Origin: Candidatus Halomonas stercoripullorum
GTDB taxonomy: Bacteria; Pseudomonadota; Gammaproteobacteria; Pseudomonadales; Halomonadaceae
Reading direction: 5' to 3'
Length of the DNA: 7,522 bases
Assembly: GCA_019114645.1 (NCBI GenBank)
Contig: DXFC01000198.1
Coordinates: 1-7,522 of the forward strand
Made by a program: the position numbers and the translations under genes
Shown here: positions 1-6,461 of the stretch, in pieces
Position numbering within the stretch: position 1 is the first letter of the stretch
How the letters are laid out: each line of letters begins with the position of its first letter
The notes under the pieces: generated by a model
Told to the model about the DNA's origin: nothing
Seen by the model: the letters and a program-made list of their open reading frames with translations, nothing else
The model's database searches: none

Positions 1-155
1 TCATGGTCGACAACTACCCGATGCGGGCGCTGATGAAGCACCTTGGCTTCCGTTGCACCTACAACATGGAAGAGCAAGTAGTGGATGCCGTGCTGCGACT
101 CAATGAACCGAAGAGCGAATGGCAGCGCCACCGTCTGGAGAACCTGGCGGAGTGA
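1..155 (+). CDS. C-terminal end of a probable GNAT-family acetyltransferase (partial)
   Basis: Only the last 50 codons are inside the window. The reading frame starts at base 3 and ends at the TGA at 153-155; the gene begins beyond the left edge, and the ATG at 3-5 is probably internal. The peptide reads DNYPMRALMKHLGF near its visible start. This resembles the conserved end of GNAT N-acetyltransferases, where an Asn followed by 'xxM..L...LGF' forms the last acetyl-CoA-binding helix and strand. The tail after it (ending ENLAE) is charged and resembles, from memory, the end of Pat-type proteins that fuse an acyl-CoA-synthetase-like part to a GNAT domain and acetylate lysines of metabolic enzymes. 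That larger architecture cannot be seen here. The gene converges on pdxH with 67 nt between the two stop codons. GNAT is likely; Pat is only a guess. Confidence 0.55.
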   Translation, partial: MVDNYPMRALMKHLGFRCTYNMEEQVVDAVLRLNEPKSEWQRHRLENLAE

Positions 156-222
156 TGGCTCGCCAGGCCAGGCGGGGAACATGAGTCAAGTCGTCGAAAT
201 GGAGCTTATGGGCAGGATCTCT

Positions 223-864
223 TCATGGAGCCAGGCGAAACGTTCGCCAGGCCCCGTCACGCAATTCATAGCGAATGCGGTCGTGCAGCCTGCTGGGCTG
301 GCCCTGCCAGAACTCTACCATTTCGGGCACGATACGAAAGCCGCCCCAGTGGGCTGGACGTGGGATTTCCTGGCCCTCATAGGCCTGTTCAAAGCGATGC
401 TCACGCGCCTCAATCCATTGCCGGTCAGGTATGACCACGCTTTGGGTCGCTACCCAGGCACCCAACTGGCTGGCACGTGGCCGGCTGTTGAAGTAGGCAT
501 CTGATTCAGCCTCGGACACCTGCTCGACACGCCCCTCGACCCGAACTTGACGGCTAAGTGAGGGCCACCAGAACACCAGCGCGGCATGGGGCACGTTGAC
601 CAGCTCGCTGCCCTTGTGACTGTGATAGTTGGTATAGAACACCAGACCACGCTCGTCGTAGCCCTTGAGCAGCACAACCCGGGCATGGGGCAAGCCTTGA
701 CTGTCGACTGTGGCTAGCGTCATGGCATTACTATCCTGGCCTTCGGCTTCCAGTGCCAGCACCATCCATTCATCGAACAGCGGCATCGGCATTTCAGGCA
801 CCATCTCCTCATCGAGTCTGCCACCTTCATAGTCACGGCGAATATCGGCAAGGCTACGTGTCAT
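223..864 (-). CDS. pdxH: Pyridoxine/pyridoxamine 5'-phosphate oxidase
   Basis: This FMN-dependent cytosolic enzyme oxidises pyridoxine 5'-phosphate or pyridoxamine 5'-phosphate with O2 to pyridoxal 5'-phosphate, in the last step of PLP synthesis and in salvage. The 213-residue product is normal for the family. Visible family blocks are ARVVLLKG (61-68; R62 and K67), FYTNYHSHKG (76-85), RQVRVEG (105-111), YFNSRPRASQLGAW (124-137), HWGGFRIVP (172-180), EFWQGQPSRLHDR (184-196; R192 and H194 match the substrate-binding Arg/His pair) and the ending RLAP. An upstream in-frame ATG at 921 would add 19 charged residues running into azlD. I chose the ATG at 864 because an AGGAG lies 6 nt before it (871-875) and the family N-terminus (MTRSLADIRRDY) starts there. 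It is the last gene of the minus-strand cluster, 37 nt after azlD. I see no obvious terminator downstream. Confidence 0.97.
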   Translation of the reverse strand: MTRSLADIRRDYEGGRLDEEMVPEMPMPLFDEWMVLALEAEGQDSNAMTLATVDSQGLPHARVVLLKGYDERGLVFYTNYHSHKGSELVNVPHAALVFWWPSLSRQVRVEGRVEQVSEAESDAYFNSRPRASQLGAWVATQSVVIPDRQWIEAREHRFEQAYEGQEIPRPAHWGGFRIVPEMVEFWQGQPSRLHDRIRYELRDGAWRTFRLAP

Positions 865-901
865 GATGTTCTCCTGTTTATCTTCAACTTCACCGTGTTT
901 T

Positions 902-1252
902 CTATCCTTGCGACCAGCCAAGCTGGACCATCAGCATATAGCAGCCGGTGCCGATGACAATCGACAGCAAGGCGTTGCGCCGCCATACATGCAGGATAGT
1001 GACAACCAGGGCGGCCAGCAGCATCGGCAAGCCATTGGCGGCGACATTCAGCTGACCACCTTCCAGCGGTCGAAACTCCCGCAGGGCATAAATTACCAGC
1101 ACCAGCATGACTGCCGGGGGCAGATAGCGCCCCAGGTGCAGGACCAGGGGATGTTCAGCCTGCTTGCCCAATGCCGCGAAAGGTACGACACGCGTGGCAA
1201 AGGTGGCCAGGGCGCAAACCACGATATAGCTGATTAGCTCAAGATGGCTCAC
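902..1252 (-). CDS. azlD: AzlD family branched-chain amino acid export subunit
   Basis: This is a 116-residue, strongly hydrophobic protein of the AzlD family, the small subunit of the AzlCD exporter for branched-chain amino acids (also described for valine and for azaleucine resistance). It has about four predicted membrane segments (roughly residues 6-25, 44-60, 73-90 and 93-111). The family motif RVVPF lies at 21-25 and LPPAV at 44-48. The start is GTG, not ATG: its first base is shared with the last codon of azlC, giving the 4-nt GTGA overlap at 1249-1252. A purine-rich GGGGGAG (1259-1265) lies 6 nt upstream and supports this start. The overlap implies translational coupling with azlC, as expected for two subunits of one inner-membrane transporter. 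Substrate is inferred from the family only. Confidence 0.93.
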   Translation of the reverse strand: MSHLELISYIVVCALATFATRVVPFAALGKQAEHPLVLHLGRYLPPAVMLVLVIYALREFRPLEGGQLNVAANGLPMLLAALVVTILHVWRRNALLSIVIGTGCYMLMVQLGWSQG

Positions 1253-1989
1253 ACCGAACTCCCCCTTGCGTCACTCTTGCTCCAGCGATAGTGCAATAAC
1301 AGAATAAGACAGGTGGCCCCAATGGCCGCCAGCAACATATGCTGGTCAGGGACCAGCAGCAGGGCACCGAAGCCGGCGAACAGAGCAATGATGAAAGGCA
1401 GACCCTGGCGTAATCGACGCGCCTGCTCCAGAGTGAGCACAATGAATAACGCTGTCAGGGCAAATTCGATACCACGACTGTCGAAGTCGATAGCCGTGCT
1501 GAGCATGGCGCCTCCCAGCGAACCCAGAATCCACCAGAGATGGTTGAGCGCACTGATACGCAGTGCCATGGAGTGATCATGGCGTTCTTCGGCGGGTTGG
1601 CTGGTCAGTAGCGAATAGGTTTCATCGGTCAGCGCGAAGATCAGGTAAGGCTTGCCCTTGCCCGCGCCCTGAAAGCGTTTGAGCAGTGAGAGGCCATAGA
1701 AAACGTGGCGTGAATTGAGCATTAGCGTTGCTACCGCGACTTCCAGCAATCCCGCTCCTGCCGCCATCAAGGCCACGGCCAGAAACTGTCCCGCCCCGGC
1801 ATAAATCAGCAGCGACATCAGTAGCGCCCCCCACCAGGGGACGCCGATCTCGATCGCCAGTATGCCGAACGCGGCACCCAAGGGCAGGTAACCGAACATG
1901 ACGGGCAGGGTACGGGTGGCGGCACTACCCCAGGTACCGGTGGGGATCACGCTCTCTTCAGATACGCGGCGGCTATTAGGGGTTCGCAT
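1249..1989 (-). CDS. azlC: AzlC family branched-chain amino acid export permease
   Basis: This is the large subunit of an AzlCD exporter in the inner membrane, 246 residues long, which is usual for the family. Family signatures are visible: a proline/glycine-rich first helix (LPVMFGYLPLGAAFG, 28-42), YAGAGQF (63-69), LNSRHVFYG (91-99) and LTDETYSLL (120-128). Hydrophobic segments follow around 152-167, 176-190, 198-214 and 216-233. The ATG at 1989 overlaps the end of the DUF2069 gene by 14 nt and has only a weak Shine-Dalgarno, so it probably depends on reinitiation by ribosomes finishing that gene. A GTG at 1950 (codon 14) is a possible alternative that still keeps the whole membrane domain. 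AzlD follows with a GTGA overlap. A LIV or similar amino acid substrate is inferred from the family, not from this sequence. Confidence 0.94.
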   Translation of the reverse strand: MRTPNSRRVSEESVIPTGTWGSAATRTLPVMFGYLPLGAAFGILAIEIGVPWWGALLMSLLIYAGAGQFLAVALMAAGAGLLEVAVATLMLNSRHVFYGLSLLKRFQGAGKGKPYLIFALTDETYSLLTSQPAEERHDHSMALRISALNHLWWILGSLGGAMLSTAIDFDSRGIEFALTALFIVLTLEQARRLRQGLPFIIALFAGFGALLLVPDQHMLLAAIGATCLILLLHYRWSKSDARGSSV

Positions 1990-2380
1990 GTTGGAGCTTC
2001 AACTGACGACTGCGAAAACGGGCATAGAACATGCACCCAGTGAATAACGCCAGAGCCGCCAACGCCTCGGCGCCGCCCAGGAGCCCCTGTCCGGGCAGGG
2101 TGGCCACCATGACGCCCTGAACGAAGTAGAGCAAGCTGACAAAGGCGAGCCATGCATGACCACGTGGACGTTTACCCAGAATCGAGGGCAGGAAAAGCAC
2201 CAGCGGCAGAGTCCGGATCAACACAGGCGTGAGCGAGCTGTTATCCGCTTCCATCGTCAGCCCACTCAAGGCTAGCAGCGCCAATAGCACAATATAACCA
2301 CCCAGCACCAGTTGACGGCTGCGCGCGGTCAAATGGTCAATTCCGTGCTGCGCCTCCTGCTCCTCCAGCCAACGCCTCAT
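1976..2380 (-). CDS. DUF2069 family small inner-membrane protein
   Basis: This 134-residue protein has four clear hydrophobic segments (about 24-43, 50-68, 75-95 and 100-121), a charged N-terminal stretch (MRRWLEEQEAQHG) and a basic C-terminus. The pattern and the position directly after a WrbA-type gene fit DUF2069, a family of small membrane proteins of unknown function. From memory the same neighbour order (arsC-like, wrbA, DUF2069) occurs in Pseudomonas. The frame remains open upstream to an ATG at 2455, but that extension lies inside wrbA and reads as low-complexity Pro/Gly/Arg. I chose the ATG at 2380, which forms an ATGA overlap with the wrbA stop at 2377-2380. It overlaps azlC by 14 nt at the other end. 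No catalytic motif is visible, and no function is assigned. Confidence 0.85.
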   Translation of the reverse strand: MRRWLEEQEAQHGIDHLTARSRQLVLGGYIVLLALLALSGLTMEADNSSLTPVLIRTLPLVLFLPSILGKRPRGHAWLAFVSLLYFVQGVMVATLPGQGLLGGAEALAALALFTGCMFYARFRSRQLKLQHANP

Positions 2381-3000
2381 GCCGTTTCCCTCATGCCTTG
2401 CAAGGCCAGCGCCAGACGGGCCAGGCGCTGGCCTTGAGCGCGTACCAGGCGACATTCGGCATCATCCAGTGGCTGGTCACTACGCTGGCCGGCGAGATGA
2501 CTCGCACCATAGGGAGTGCCGCCGGCAGTAGTGGTCATCAGGTCCGTCTCGCTATACGGCAAGCCCGTATAGACCATGCCGTGGTGTAACAGTGGCAACA
2601 GCATGGAGAGCAGGGTGCTCTCCTGCCCCCCATGCAAGCTGGACGTGGAGGTGAAAGCCGTCGCCGGCTTGTCCACCAGGGCACCATTGAGCCACAAGGC
2701 ACTGGTCGAATCGATGAAGTGCTTGAGCGGAGCCGCCATGTTGCCGAACCGGGTAGGGCTGCCCAGGGCCAATCCGGCACAGTGGCGCAAGTCATCCAGC
2801 TCGGCATAGATAGCGCCTTCGGCGGGAATTTCGGGGTCTACCGCTTCACAGGTGGGGGATACCGGCGGTACCGTGCGCAGACGTGCTTCGATACCGGAGC
2901 AGGATTCCACTCCGGCCGCCAGTTGTTCCGCCATGGTGCGGGTGGCACCGTAACGCGAGTAATACAGGATCAGTACATAGGGCAGTGAGTCATGCATCAT
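2377..3000 (-). CDS. wrbA: WrbA-type flavodoxin-fold NAD(P)H:quinone oxidoreductase
   Basis: This 207-residue protein has the flavodoxin fold and WrbA family motifs. The FMN phosphate loop is YYSRYGATRTMA (13-24), the second FMN region is LGSPTRFGNMAAPLKHFID (79-97), the third is FTSTSSLHGGQESTLLS (116-132), and GGTPYGASHLAG lies at 160-171. WrbA enzymes perform two-electron reduction of quinones in the cytosol with NAD(P)H, avoiding semiquinone radicals. The insertion after the second strand is shorter or more divergent than in E. coli WrbA as I remember it, so subfamily naming is less certain than the fold. Two ATG codons are adjacent (3000 and 2997). Neither has a strong Shine-Dalgarno, and a 13-bp palindrome lies just upstream (3005-3017). 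It follows the arsC-like gene by 42 nt and overlaps DUF2069 by 4 nt. Confidence 0.92.
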   Translation of the reverse strand: MMHDSLPYVLILYYSRYGATRTMAEQLAAGVESCSGIEARLRTVPPVSPTCEAVDPEIPAEGAIYAELDDLRHCAGLALGSPTRFGNMAAPLKHFIDSTSALWLNGALVDKPATAFTSTSSLHGGQESTLLSMLLPLLHHGMVYTGLPYSETDLMTTTAGGTPYGASHLAGQRSDQPLDDAECRLVRAQGQRLARLALALQGMRETA

Positions 3001-3004
3001 GGCA

Positions 3005-3017
3005 CCACTTCAAGTGG
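3005..3017. repeat. 13-bp palindrome just upstream of wrbA
   Basis: CCACTTCAAGTGG is a perfect 6+1+6 inverted repeat lying 4 nt before the first candidate wrbA start codon. It occupies the place where a Shine-Dalgarno would be expected. The one-base centre is too small for a stable RNA hairpin loop unless inner pairs open, so a DNA-binding site or chance are both possible. Confidence 0.35.
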
Positions 3018-3042
3018 AACGGTCAATATCGTAGCGACAGAA

Positions 3043-3399
3043 TCAATCCTTGCCGGGTAGCAGGGCGAGAATGTCTTCAGGCGGGCGGCCTATGATCGCA
3101 CGCTTGCCATTGTCGCCAATCGGGCGCTCAAGCAGCTGGGGATACGCCAGAATGGCCCGTATCACCTGCTCCTGATCCTCCAGGTTATTCTCTTCGACGG
3201 ATTGCCATTCCGGCTCTTTGGTGCGCACCAACCGCTCGCCATCGGCATCCAGTCGCGACATCAAGCTGCGCAGTTCCTCTTCATTCAGGGGATCATCAAG
3301 GTAGTGACGCAGAACCACTTCGGCGCCACGCTCTTCCAGCAAGGCAAGTGCCTCGCGTGATTTGGAGCAGCGCGGGTTATGATACAGAACGATAGCCAT
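3043..3399 (-). CDS. arsC: ArsC/Spx-superfamily reductase, YfgD-like ('arsenate reductase')
   Basis: This 118-residue thioredoxin-fold protein belongs to the ArsC glutaredoxin-coupled family. It begins MAIVLYHNPRCSKSREAL; C11 is the only cysteine and sits at the catalytic position. The three arginines that hold arsenate in classical ArsC have plausible counterparts at R59 (VRTKE), R92 (ERPIG) and R105 (IIGRPPE). Databases usually call such proteins arsenate reductase (glutaredoxin), but no arsB, arsR or acr3 is nearby, and the HNPRCSKSRE signature is that of the YfgD-like branch, whose physiological substrate is unsettled. An in-frame ATG at 3462 would add 21 residues overlapping the predicted promoter. 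I chose the ATG at 3399 because GAGGAG lies 6 nt upstream (3406-3411) and the fold starts there. It is the first gene of the minus-strand cluster. Confidence 0.9.
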   Translation of the reverse strand: MAIVLYHNPRCSKSREALALLEERGAEVVLRHYLDDPLNEEELRSLMSRLDADGERLVRTKEPEWQSVEENNLEDQEQVIRAILAYPQLLERPIGDNGKRAIIGRPPEDILALLPGKD

Positions 3400-3434
3400 A
3401 GGGAACTCCTCGATCCTTGGACGCCGGGTCCACC

Positions 3435-3464
3435 ATTGTAGAAGTGGCAGCATGTCGGCCACAA
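3435..3464 (-). promoter_or_regulatory. Candidate sigma70 promoter for the arsC-wrbA-azlCD-pdxH cluster
   Basis: Read on the minus strand, TTGTGG (3459-3464) and TACAAT (3435-3440) are separated by 18 nt. The -10 matches the consensus at five of six positions; the -35 keeps only the TTG. Transcription would start near 3428, giving a leader of about 30 nt that includes the GAGGAG of arsC. It sits in the 167-nt divergent gap shared with smrA. I could not pick an equally convincing promoter for smrA. Confidence 0.5.
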
Positions 3465-3566
3465 CCGGAGCTTGAAAATCTCCGCTTCGATCAGGCGGTT
3501 GCGACTTCGCGTCAGGAGTGCAAAGCTCTGTCCCTATCAGCTGGCTCGATCAACGCGGAGGAAGCC

Positions 3567-4160
3567 ATGACTCAGTCGGTACACGAGGATCTGGATTTCA
3601 GGACGTTGGTAGGGGAGGTCAAGCCGCTGCGCAGCGGTGCCAATCAAGCCAACCCCGGCGGCAACCGGAGTCAACCCACAGAGGCGCAACTGGCACGCCG
3701 CGAGAGTGCCCAGGCAGAACTCGCCGGCGACAGTTTTCTGTCCGACGACTTTGTCGAATTGCTCCCGCCTTTCGACCCCGTCGAATTCCGGCGTGACGGA
3801 ATACAGCTTGCTGTGGTGGATCGCCTGCGCCATGGCGGGTATCCCGCACAATCCCGCCTGCATTTGTTGCGACGGCCACTTGCCGAGTGTCGCCGCCAAC
3901 TGCCCCCCTTTATTCATGAAGCCTACGCCCACGACCTGCGCTCGGTGCTAATCGTGCATGGGCGGGGGCAGCAAATCGACAGCCCGGCCAATGTGCTGCG
4001 CTCCTATCTGGCCAAGTGGTTGATTCAATTCGAAGAAGTCCAAGCCTACGTATCAGCCCAACAGGCGGATGGTGGACTGGGCGCAACCTGGGTCATGCTA
4101 CGCAAAAGCGAGCGGGCCCGGGCAGAAAATCGCGAACGCCAGCAGAAGCGACGCGGTTAA
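3567..4160 (+). CDS. smrA: Smr-domain DNA endonuclease, SmrA (YdaL) type
   Basis: This 197-residue protein carries a C-terminal Smr (small MutS-related) domain, known in other members for nicking or RNase activity. The N-terminal part (1-95) is charged and has the family's segment PVEFRRDGIQLAVVDRLRHG (71-90). The Smr domain runs from about 97 to 180: LHLLRRPLAECR (98-109), the HGRG motif (131-134), VLRSYLAKWL (143-152), VQAYVSAQQADGGLGATWVML (158-178), and then a basic, helical tail ending QQKRRG. The LDLH motif found in many Smr domains is LHLL here, which agrees with the E. coli YdaL branch as I recall it (LNLLRQP). I chose the ATG at 3567 because GGAGG (3557-3561) lies 5 nt upstream; an in-frame ATG at 3417 gives an unlikely extension with no clear ribosome site. 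The gene is divergent from arsC and convergent with DUF934. Confidence 0.93.
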   Translation: MTQSVHEDLDFRTLVGEVKPLRSGANQANPGGNRSQPTEAQLARRESAQAELAGDSFLSDDFVELLPPFDPVEFRRDGIQLAVVDRLRHGGYPAQSRLHLLRRPLAECRRQLPPFIHEAYAHDLRSVLIVHGRGQQIDSPANVLRSYLAKWLIQFEEVQAYVSAQQADGGLGATWVMLRKSERARAENRERQQKRRG

Positions 4161-4177
4161 ACAACGCTCAAAGCCAA

Positions 4178-4197
4178 GGGCCGGCAGACGCCGGCCC
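4178..4197. terminator. GC-rich hairpin between the convergent smrA and DUF934 genes
   Basis: GGGCCGGC and GCCGGCCC form a perfect 8-bp stem around the 4-nt loop AGAC. It starts 18 nt after the smrA stop and 23 nt after the DUF934 stop on the other strand. Neither side has a good T-run (CTTGCTG on plus, TTGGCTTTG on minus). It is therefore a plausible bidirectional attenuating hairpin, not a strong intrinsic terminator. Confidence 0.5.
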
Positions 4198-4219
4198 CTT
4201 GCTGCAACGGAATACTGGT

Positions 4220-4756
4220 TCAGGCAAGCGCTGCTGCAGGGCGTTGGGACGCCTCTCGCATGCGTTGCCGAAACAGCGGCTCGGCAACGTCCACGGCCGG
4301 CTGATAAGCACGGCTGAAGGCCTTGAGGGCACGCATGGCGTCCTCGATCCACTGATCTTCACGAAGTGACAAGGCATTGAAGCCACAACGGCTGAGAAAA
4401 TACACCTGATCCACCAGCACATCGCCAACCACCCGGATCTCACCAGTGTATCCATAGCGCTCACGCAGCAGGCGTGCCAGGCTATAGCCACGCCCATCGG
4501 TGAACTTGGGGAAATCGATGGCAATGAGGGGAGAGCCGGAGAGCTCTTCCGCCAACTCAGGGGTCAGCTCGGTATCGCTGGCCAGCCAAGGCGCCAAGGC
4601 ACGGCTTCCCTCCAGCGCCTGCCACCGTGCCAACGACACGATGGCCGGGGAGTCGTCAGGCAGGGTGGCGTCCTCATCACGCACCAGCACCCACCGGTCC
4701 GCGGCCGGCTGGCCATTGAGAATCAGGGGCCGCGTGGAAGAGTTCTGGTCAAGCAT
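4220..4756 (-). CDS. DUF934 family protein, companion of sulfite reductase
   Basis: This 178-residue soluble protein matches DUF934, a family found next to cysI/nitrite-sulfite reductase genes in many proteobacteria and annotated only as uncharacterised or 'oxidoreductase'. The conserved core is visible as IAIDFPKFTDGRGYSLARLL (79-98), then GYTGEIRVVGDVLVDQVYFL (102-121) and RCGFNAL (123-129). There is one cysteine (C124), so the protein cannot hold its own Fe-S cluster without partners. No nucleotide-binding loop or signal peptide is seen. The frame stays open far upstream inside cysI, but the ATG at 4756 is right: AAGGAG lies 7 nt before it (4764-4769) and the family core follows. It overlaps the cysI end by 8 nt, implying coupled translation. 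A helper role in sulfite reduction (assembly or electron delivery) is inference from context only. Confidence 0.9.
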   Translation of the reverse strand: MLDQNSSTRPLILNGQPAADRWVLVRDEDATLPDDSPAIVSLARWQALEGSRALAPWLASDTELTPELAEELSGSPLIAIDFPKFTDGRGYSLARLLRERYGYTGEIRVVGDVLVDQVYFLSRCGFNALSLREDQWIEDAMRALKAFSRAYQPAVDVAEPLFRQRMREASQRPAAALA

Positions 4757-6401
4757 ATACCCGCTCCTTGAAAGGCTTGAGGCCGATACGCTGATAGGTT
4801 TCGACGAATTGCTCGCCCTCGATTCGCTCGCCAACATAGACTTGCAAAATCTTGTCGATGACATCGGGTACGCTTTCGCGGTCGAAAGAGGGGCCGAGAA
4901 TCTTGCCCAATGAAGCGTCGTTACCCTGGGCTCCGCCCAGCGAAATCTGGTACCACTCCTCCCCCTTCTTGTCGACGCCAAGAATCCCGATATTGCCCAC
5001 ATGGTGATGCCCGCAGGCATTCATGCAGCCGGAAATATTGAGCTCGAGCGGGCCGAGGTCATACAAGTAGTCAATATCGCTAAAGCGCTCCTGGATCGCC
5101 TGGGCCACCGGAATCGATTTGGCATTGGCCAGGGCGCAGTAATCACCGCCCGGACAGCAGATCAGGTCGGCCAGGGTGCCAATGGTAGGGTTGGCCAGAC
5201 CCAGCGCTTCCAGCTGCTGCCACAGCGCCTCAAGCCGATCGACGGCAACATCCGCCAGCACCAGATTCTGCTCATGCGTGACGCGAAGCTCTCCGTAACT
5301 GAATTCATCCGCCAGATCCGCGACCTGGTGCATCTCTTTCCAGGTCAAATCGCCGGGTGAATGCCCGGGGCGCTTGAGCGATAGCGTAACCGCCTTGTAG
5401 CCCGGCACCTTGTGCCCCTGCACGTTGTTGGTAACGAAGCGGGCAAAGGCGCGGTTTTCACTGCGTAGCTGCTCATAAGCCGCAATGGCTTGGGGGGCAA
5501 TTTCGCGCCGCTCAGGATCGACAAAATGCCTTTGAACCGCTTCGACCGCCTCTTGAGTCAACGTCTGGGGACCATCCTTGAGATGGGCCCACTCGGCTTC
5601 AACACGGCGACGAAACTCTTCGGCACCCAGCGCCTTGACCAGAATCTTGATCCGCGCCTTGAATTTGTTGTCACGTCGGCCGAACTGGTTATACACCCGC
5701 AGCAGGGCTTCCAGGTAGGTCAACAGATGTTGCCAGGGCAGGTCGTCGCGAATGACCTCGGCAATCATCGGGGTGCGGCCAAGGCCGCCGCCGGCAAGTA
5801 CCTGGACGCGCACTTCACCCTGGCTATCACGCGACAGGCGCAAGCCCACGTCATGGACCAGAATGGCGGCACGATCCTCGGCGGCTCCGGTCACGGCAAT
5901 CTTGAATTTGCGTGGAAGATAGGCAAATTCGGGATGGAAGGTTGACCACTGGCGAATCAATTCACACCAGGGCCGCGGATCCACCTCTTCATCCTCGGCA
6001 ATACCGGCAAACTGATCGGTGGTGGTGTTGCGAATATCGTTGCCGCTGGTCTGGATGGAGTGCATTTGCACACTGGCCAGCTCGGCCAGCATGTCGGGCA
6101 CCGTCTCCAGCTTGGGCCAGTTCAATTGCAGATTGGTGCGGGTGGTGAAGTGGCCATAGCCCCGGTCGTAGTCACGGGCCAGGTCACCCAACTTGCGCAG
6201 CTGGTAGGAGGCCAGCATTCCATACGGGATGGCGATGCGCAGCATTGGCGCATGGCGTTGAATATAGAGCCCATTCTGTACCCTCAAGGGCAAGAACTCG
6301 TCGTCGCTGAGGCGTCCGGCCAGATAGCGTTCCATCTGATCGCGAAACTGAGCAACGCGCTCAGTGACCAGTGTCTGATCATGGGTGTCATAACGATACA
6401 T
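4749..6401 (-). CDS. cysI: Sirohaem nitrite/sulfite reductase, assimilatory sulfite reductase haemoprotein
   Basis: This 550-residue cytosolic enzyme of the nitrite/sulfite reductase family reduces sulfite to sulfide with six electrons in cysteine synthesis. The [4Fe-4S]-sirohaem ligands are present as C416-x5-C422 (CCPGGDYC) and C459-x3-C463 (SGCMNACGHHH). Probable substrate and sirohaem-contacting basic residues, by analogy with E. coli CysI, are R88 (HFTTRTN), R124 (NDIRNTTT), and K165 and K167 (LPRKFK). Other family blocks are GGGLGRTPM (204-212) and NQFGRRDNKFKARIKILV (238-255). No cysJ flavoprotein gene is next to it, so the electron donor may be ferredoxin or a remote partner. Nitrite reduction cannot be excluded from sequence, but the metH and DUF934 neighbours favour sulfite. 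AGGA lies 8 nt before the ATG. The product overlaps DUF934 by 8 nt. Confidence 0.94.
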   Translation of the reverse strand: MYRYDTHDQTLVTERVAQFRDQMERYLAGRLSDDEFLPLRVQNGLYIQRHAPMLRIAIPYGMLASYQLRKLGDLARDYDRGYGHFTTRTNLQLNWPKLETVPDMLAELASVQMHSIQTSGNDIRNTTTDQFAGIAEDEEVDPRPWCELIRQWSTFHPEFAYLPRKFKIAVTGAAEDRAAILVHDVGLRLSRDSQGEVRVQVLAGGGLGRTPMIAEVIRDDLPWQHLLTYLEALLRVYNQFGRRDNKFKARIKILVKALGAEEFRRRVEAEWAHLKDGPQTLTQEAVEAVQRHFVDPERREIAPQAIAAYEQLRSENRAFARFVTNNVQGHKVPGYKAVTLSLKRPGHSPGDLTWKEMHQVADLADEFSYGELRVTHEQNLVLADVAVDRLEALWQQLEALGLANPTIGTLADLICCPGGDYCALANAKSIPVAQAIQERFSDIDYLYDLGPLELNISGCMNACGHHHVGNIGILGVDKKGEEWYQISLGGAQGNDASLGKILGPSFDRESVPDVIDKILQVYVGERIEGEQFVETYQRIGLKPFKERVYA

Positions 6402-6461
6402 TCAGCCGATCCTGCTACTGAGAAGTTGGCGTAGTCTGATGACACCATAACGGCTCCGGCT

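Noticed and set aside
143..167. Inverted repeat CCTGGCG / CGCCAGG over the stop codon of the acetyltransferase gene
   Set aside because: A 7-bp stem with an 11-nt loop and no following T-run is too weak to call a terminator.
85..504. Open frame of 139 codons on the plus strand
   Set aside because: It overlaps the certain end of the acetyltransferase gene in another frame and runs antisense to pdxH; its composition is not protein-like and there is no family motif.
3043..3399. Arsenic resistance island
   Set aside because: Only one ArsC-family gene is present, without regulator, efflux pump or other ars genes.
3465..3566. Possible smrA promoter such as TTGCGA or TTGAAA followed by weak -10 candidates
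   Set aside because: No pair with 16-18 nt spacing gave a credible -10 hexamer, so I left it uncalled.
3537..3932. 131-codon open frame on the minus strand opposite smrA
   Set aside because: It is antisense to a well-supported SmrA and has no recognisable domain or ribosome site; long antisense frames are common in GC-rich genes.
4757..5020. Upstream extension of the DUF934 frame by 88 codons
   Set aside because: The extension lies wholly inside cysI in another frame, with Ser/Arg-rich sequence; the ATG at 4756 has a strong AAGGAG and begins the expected product.
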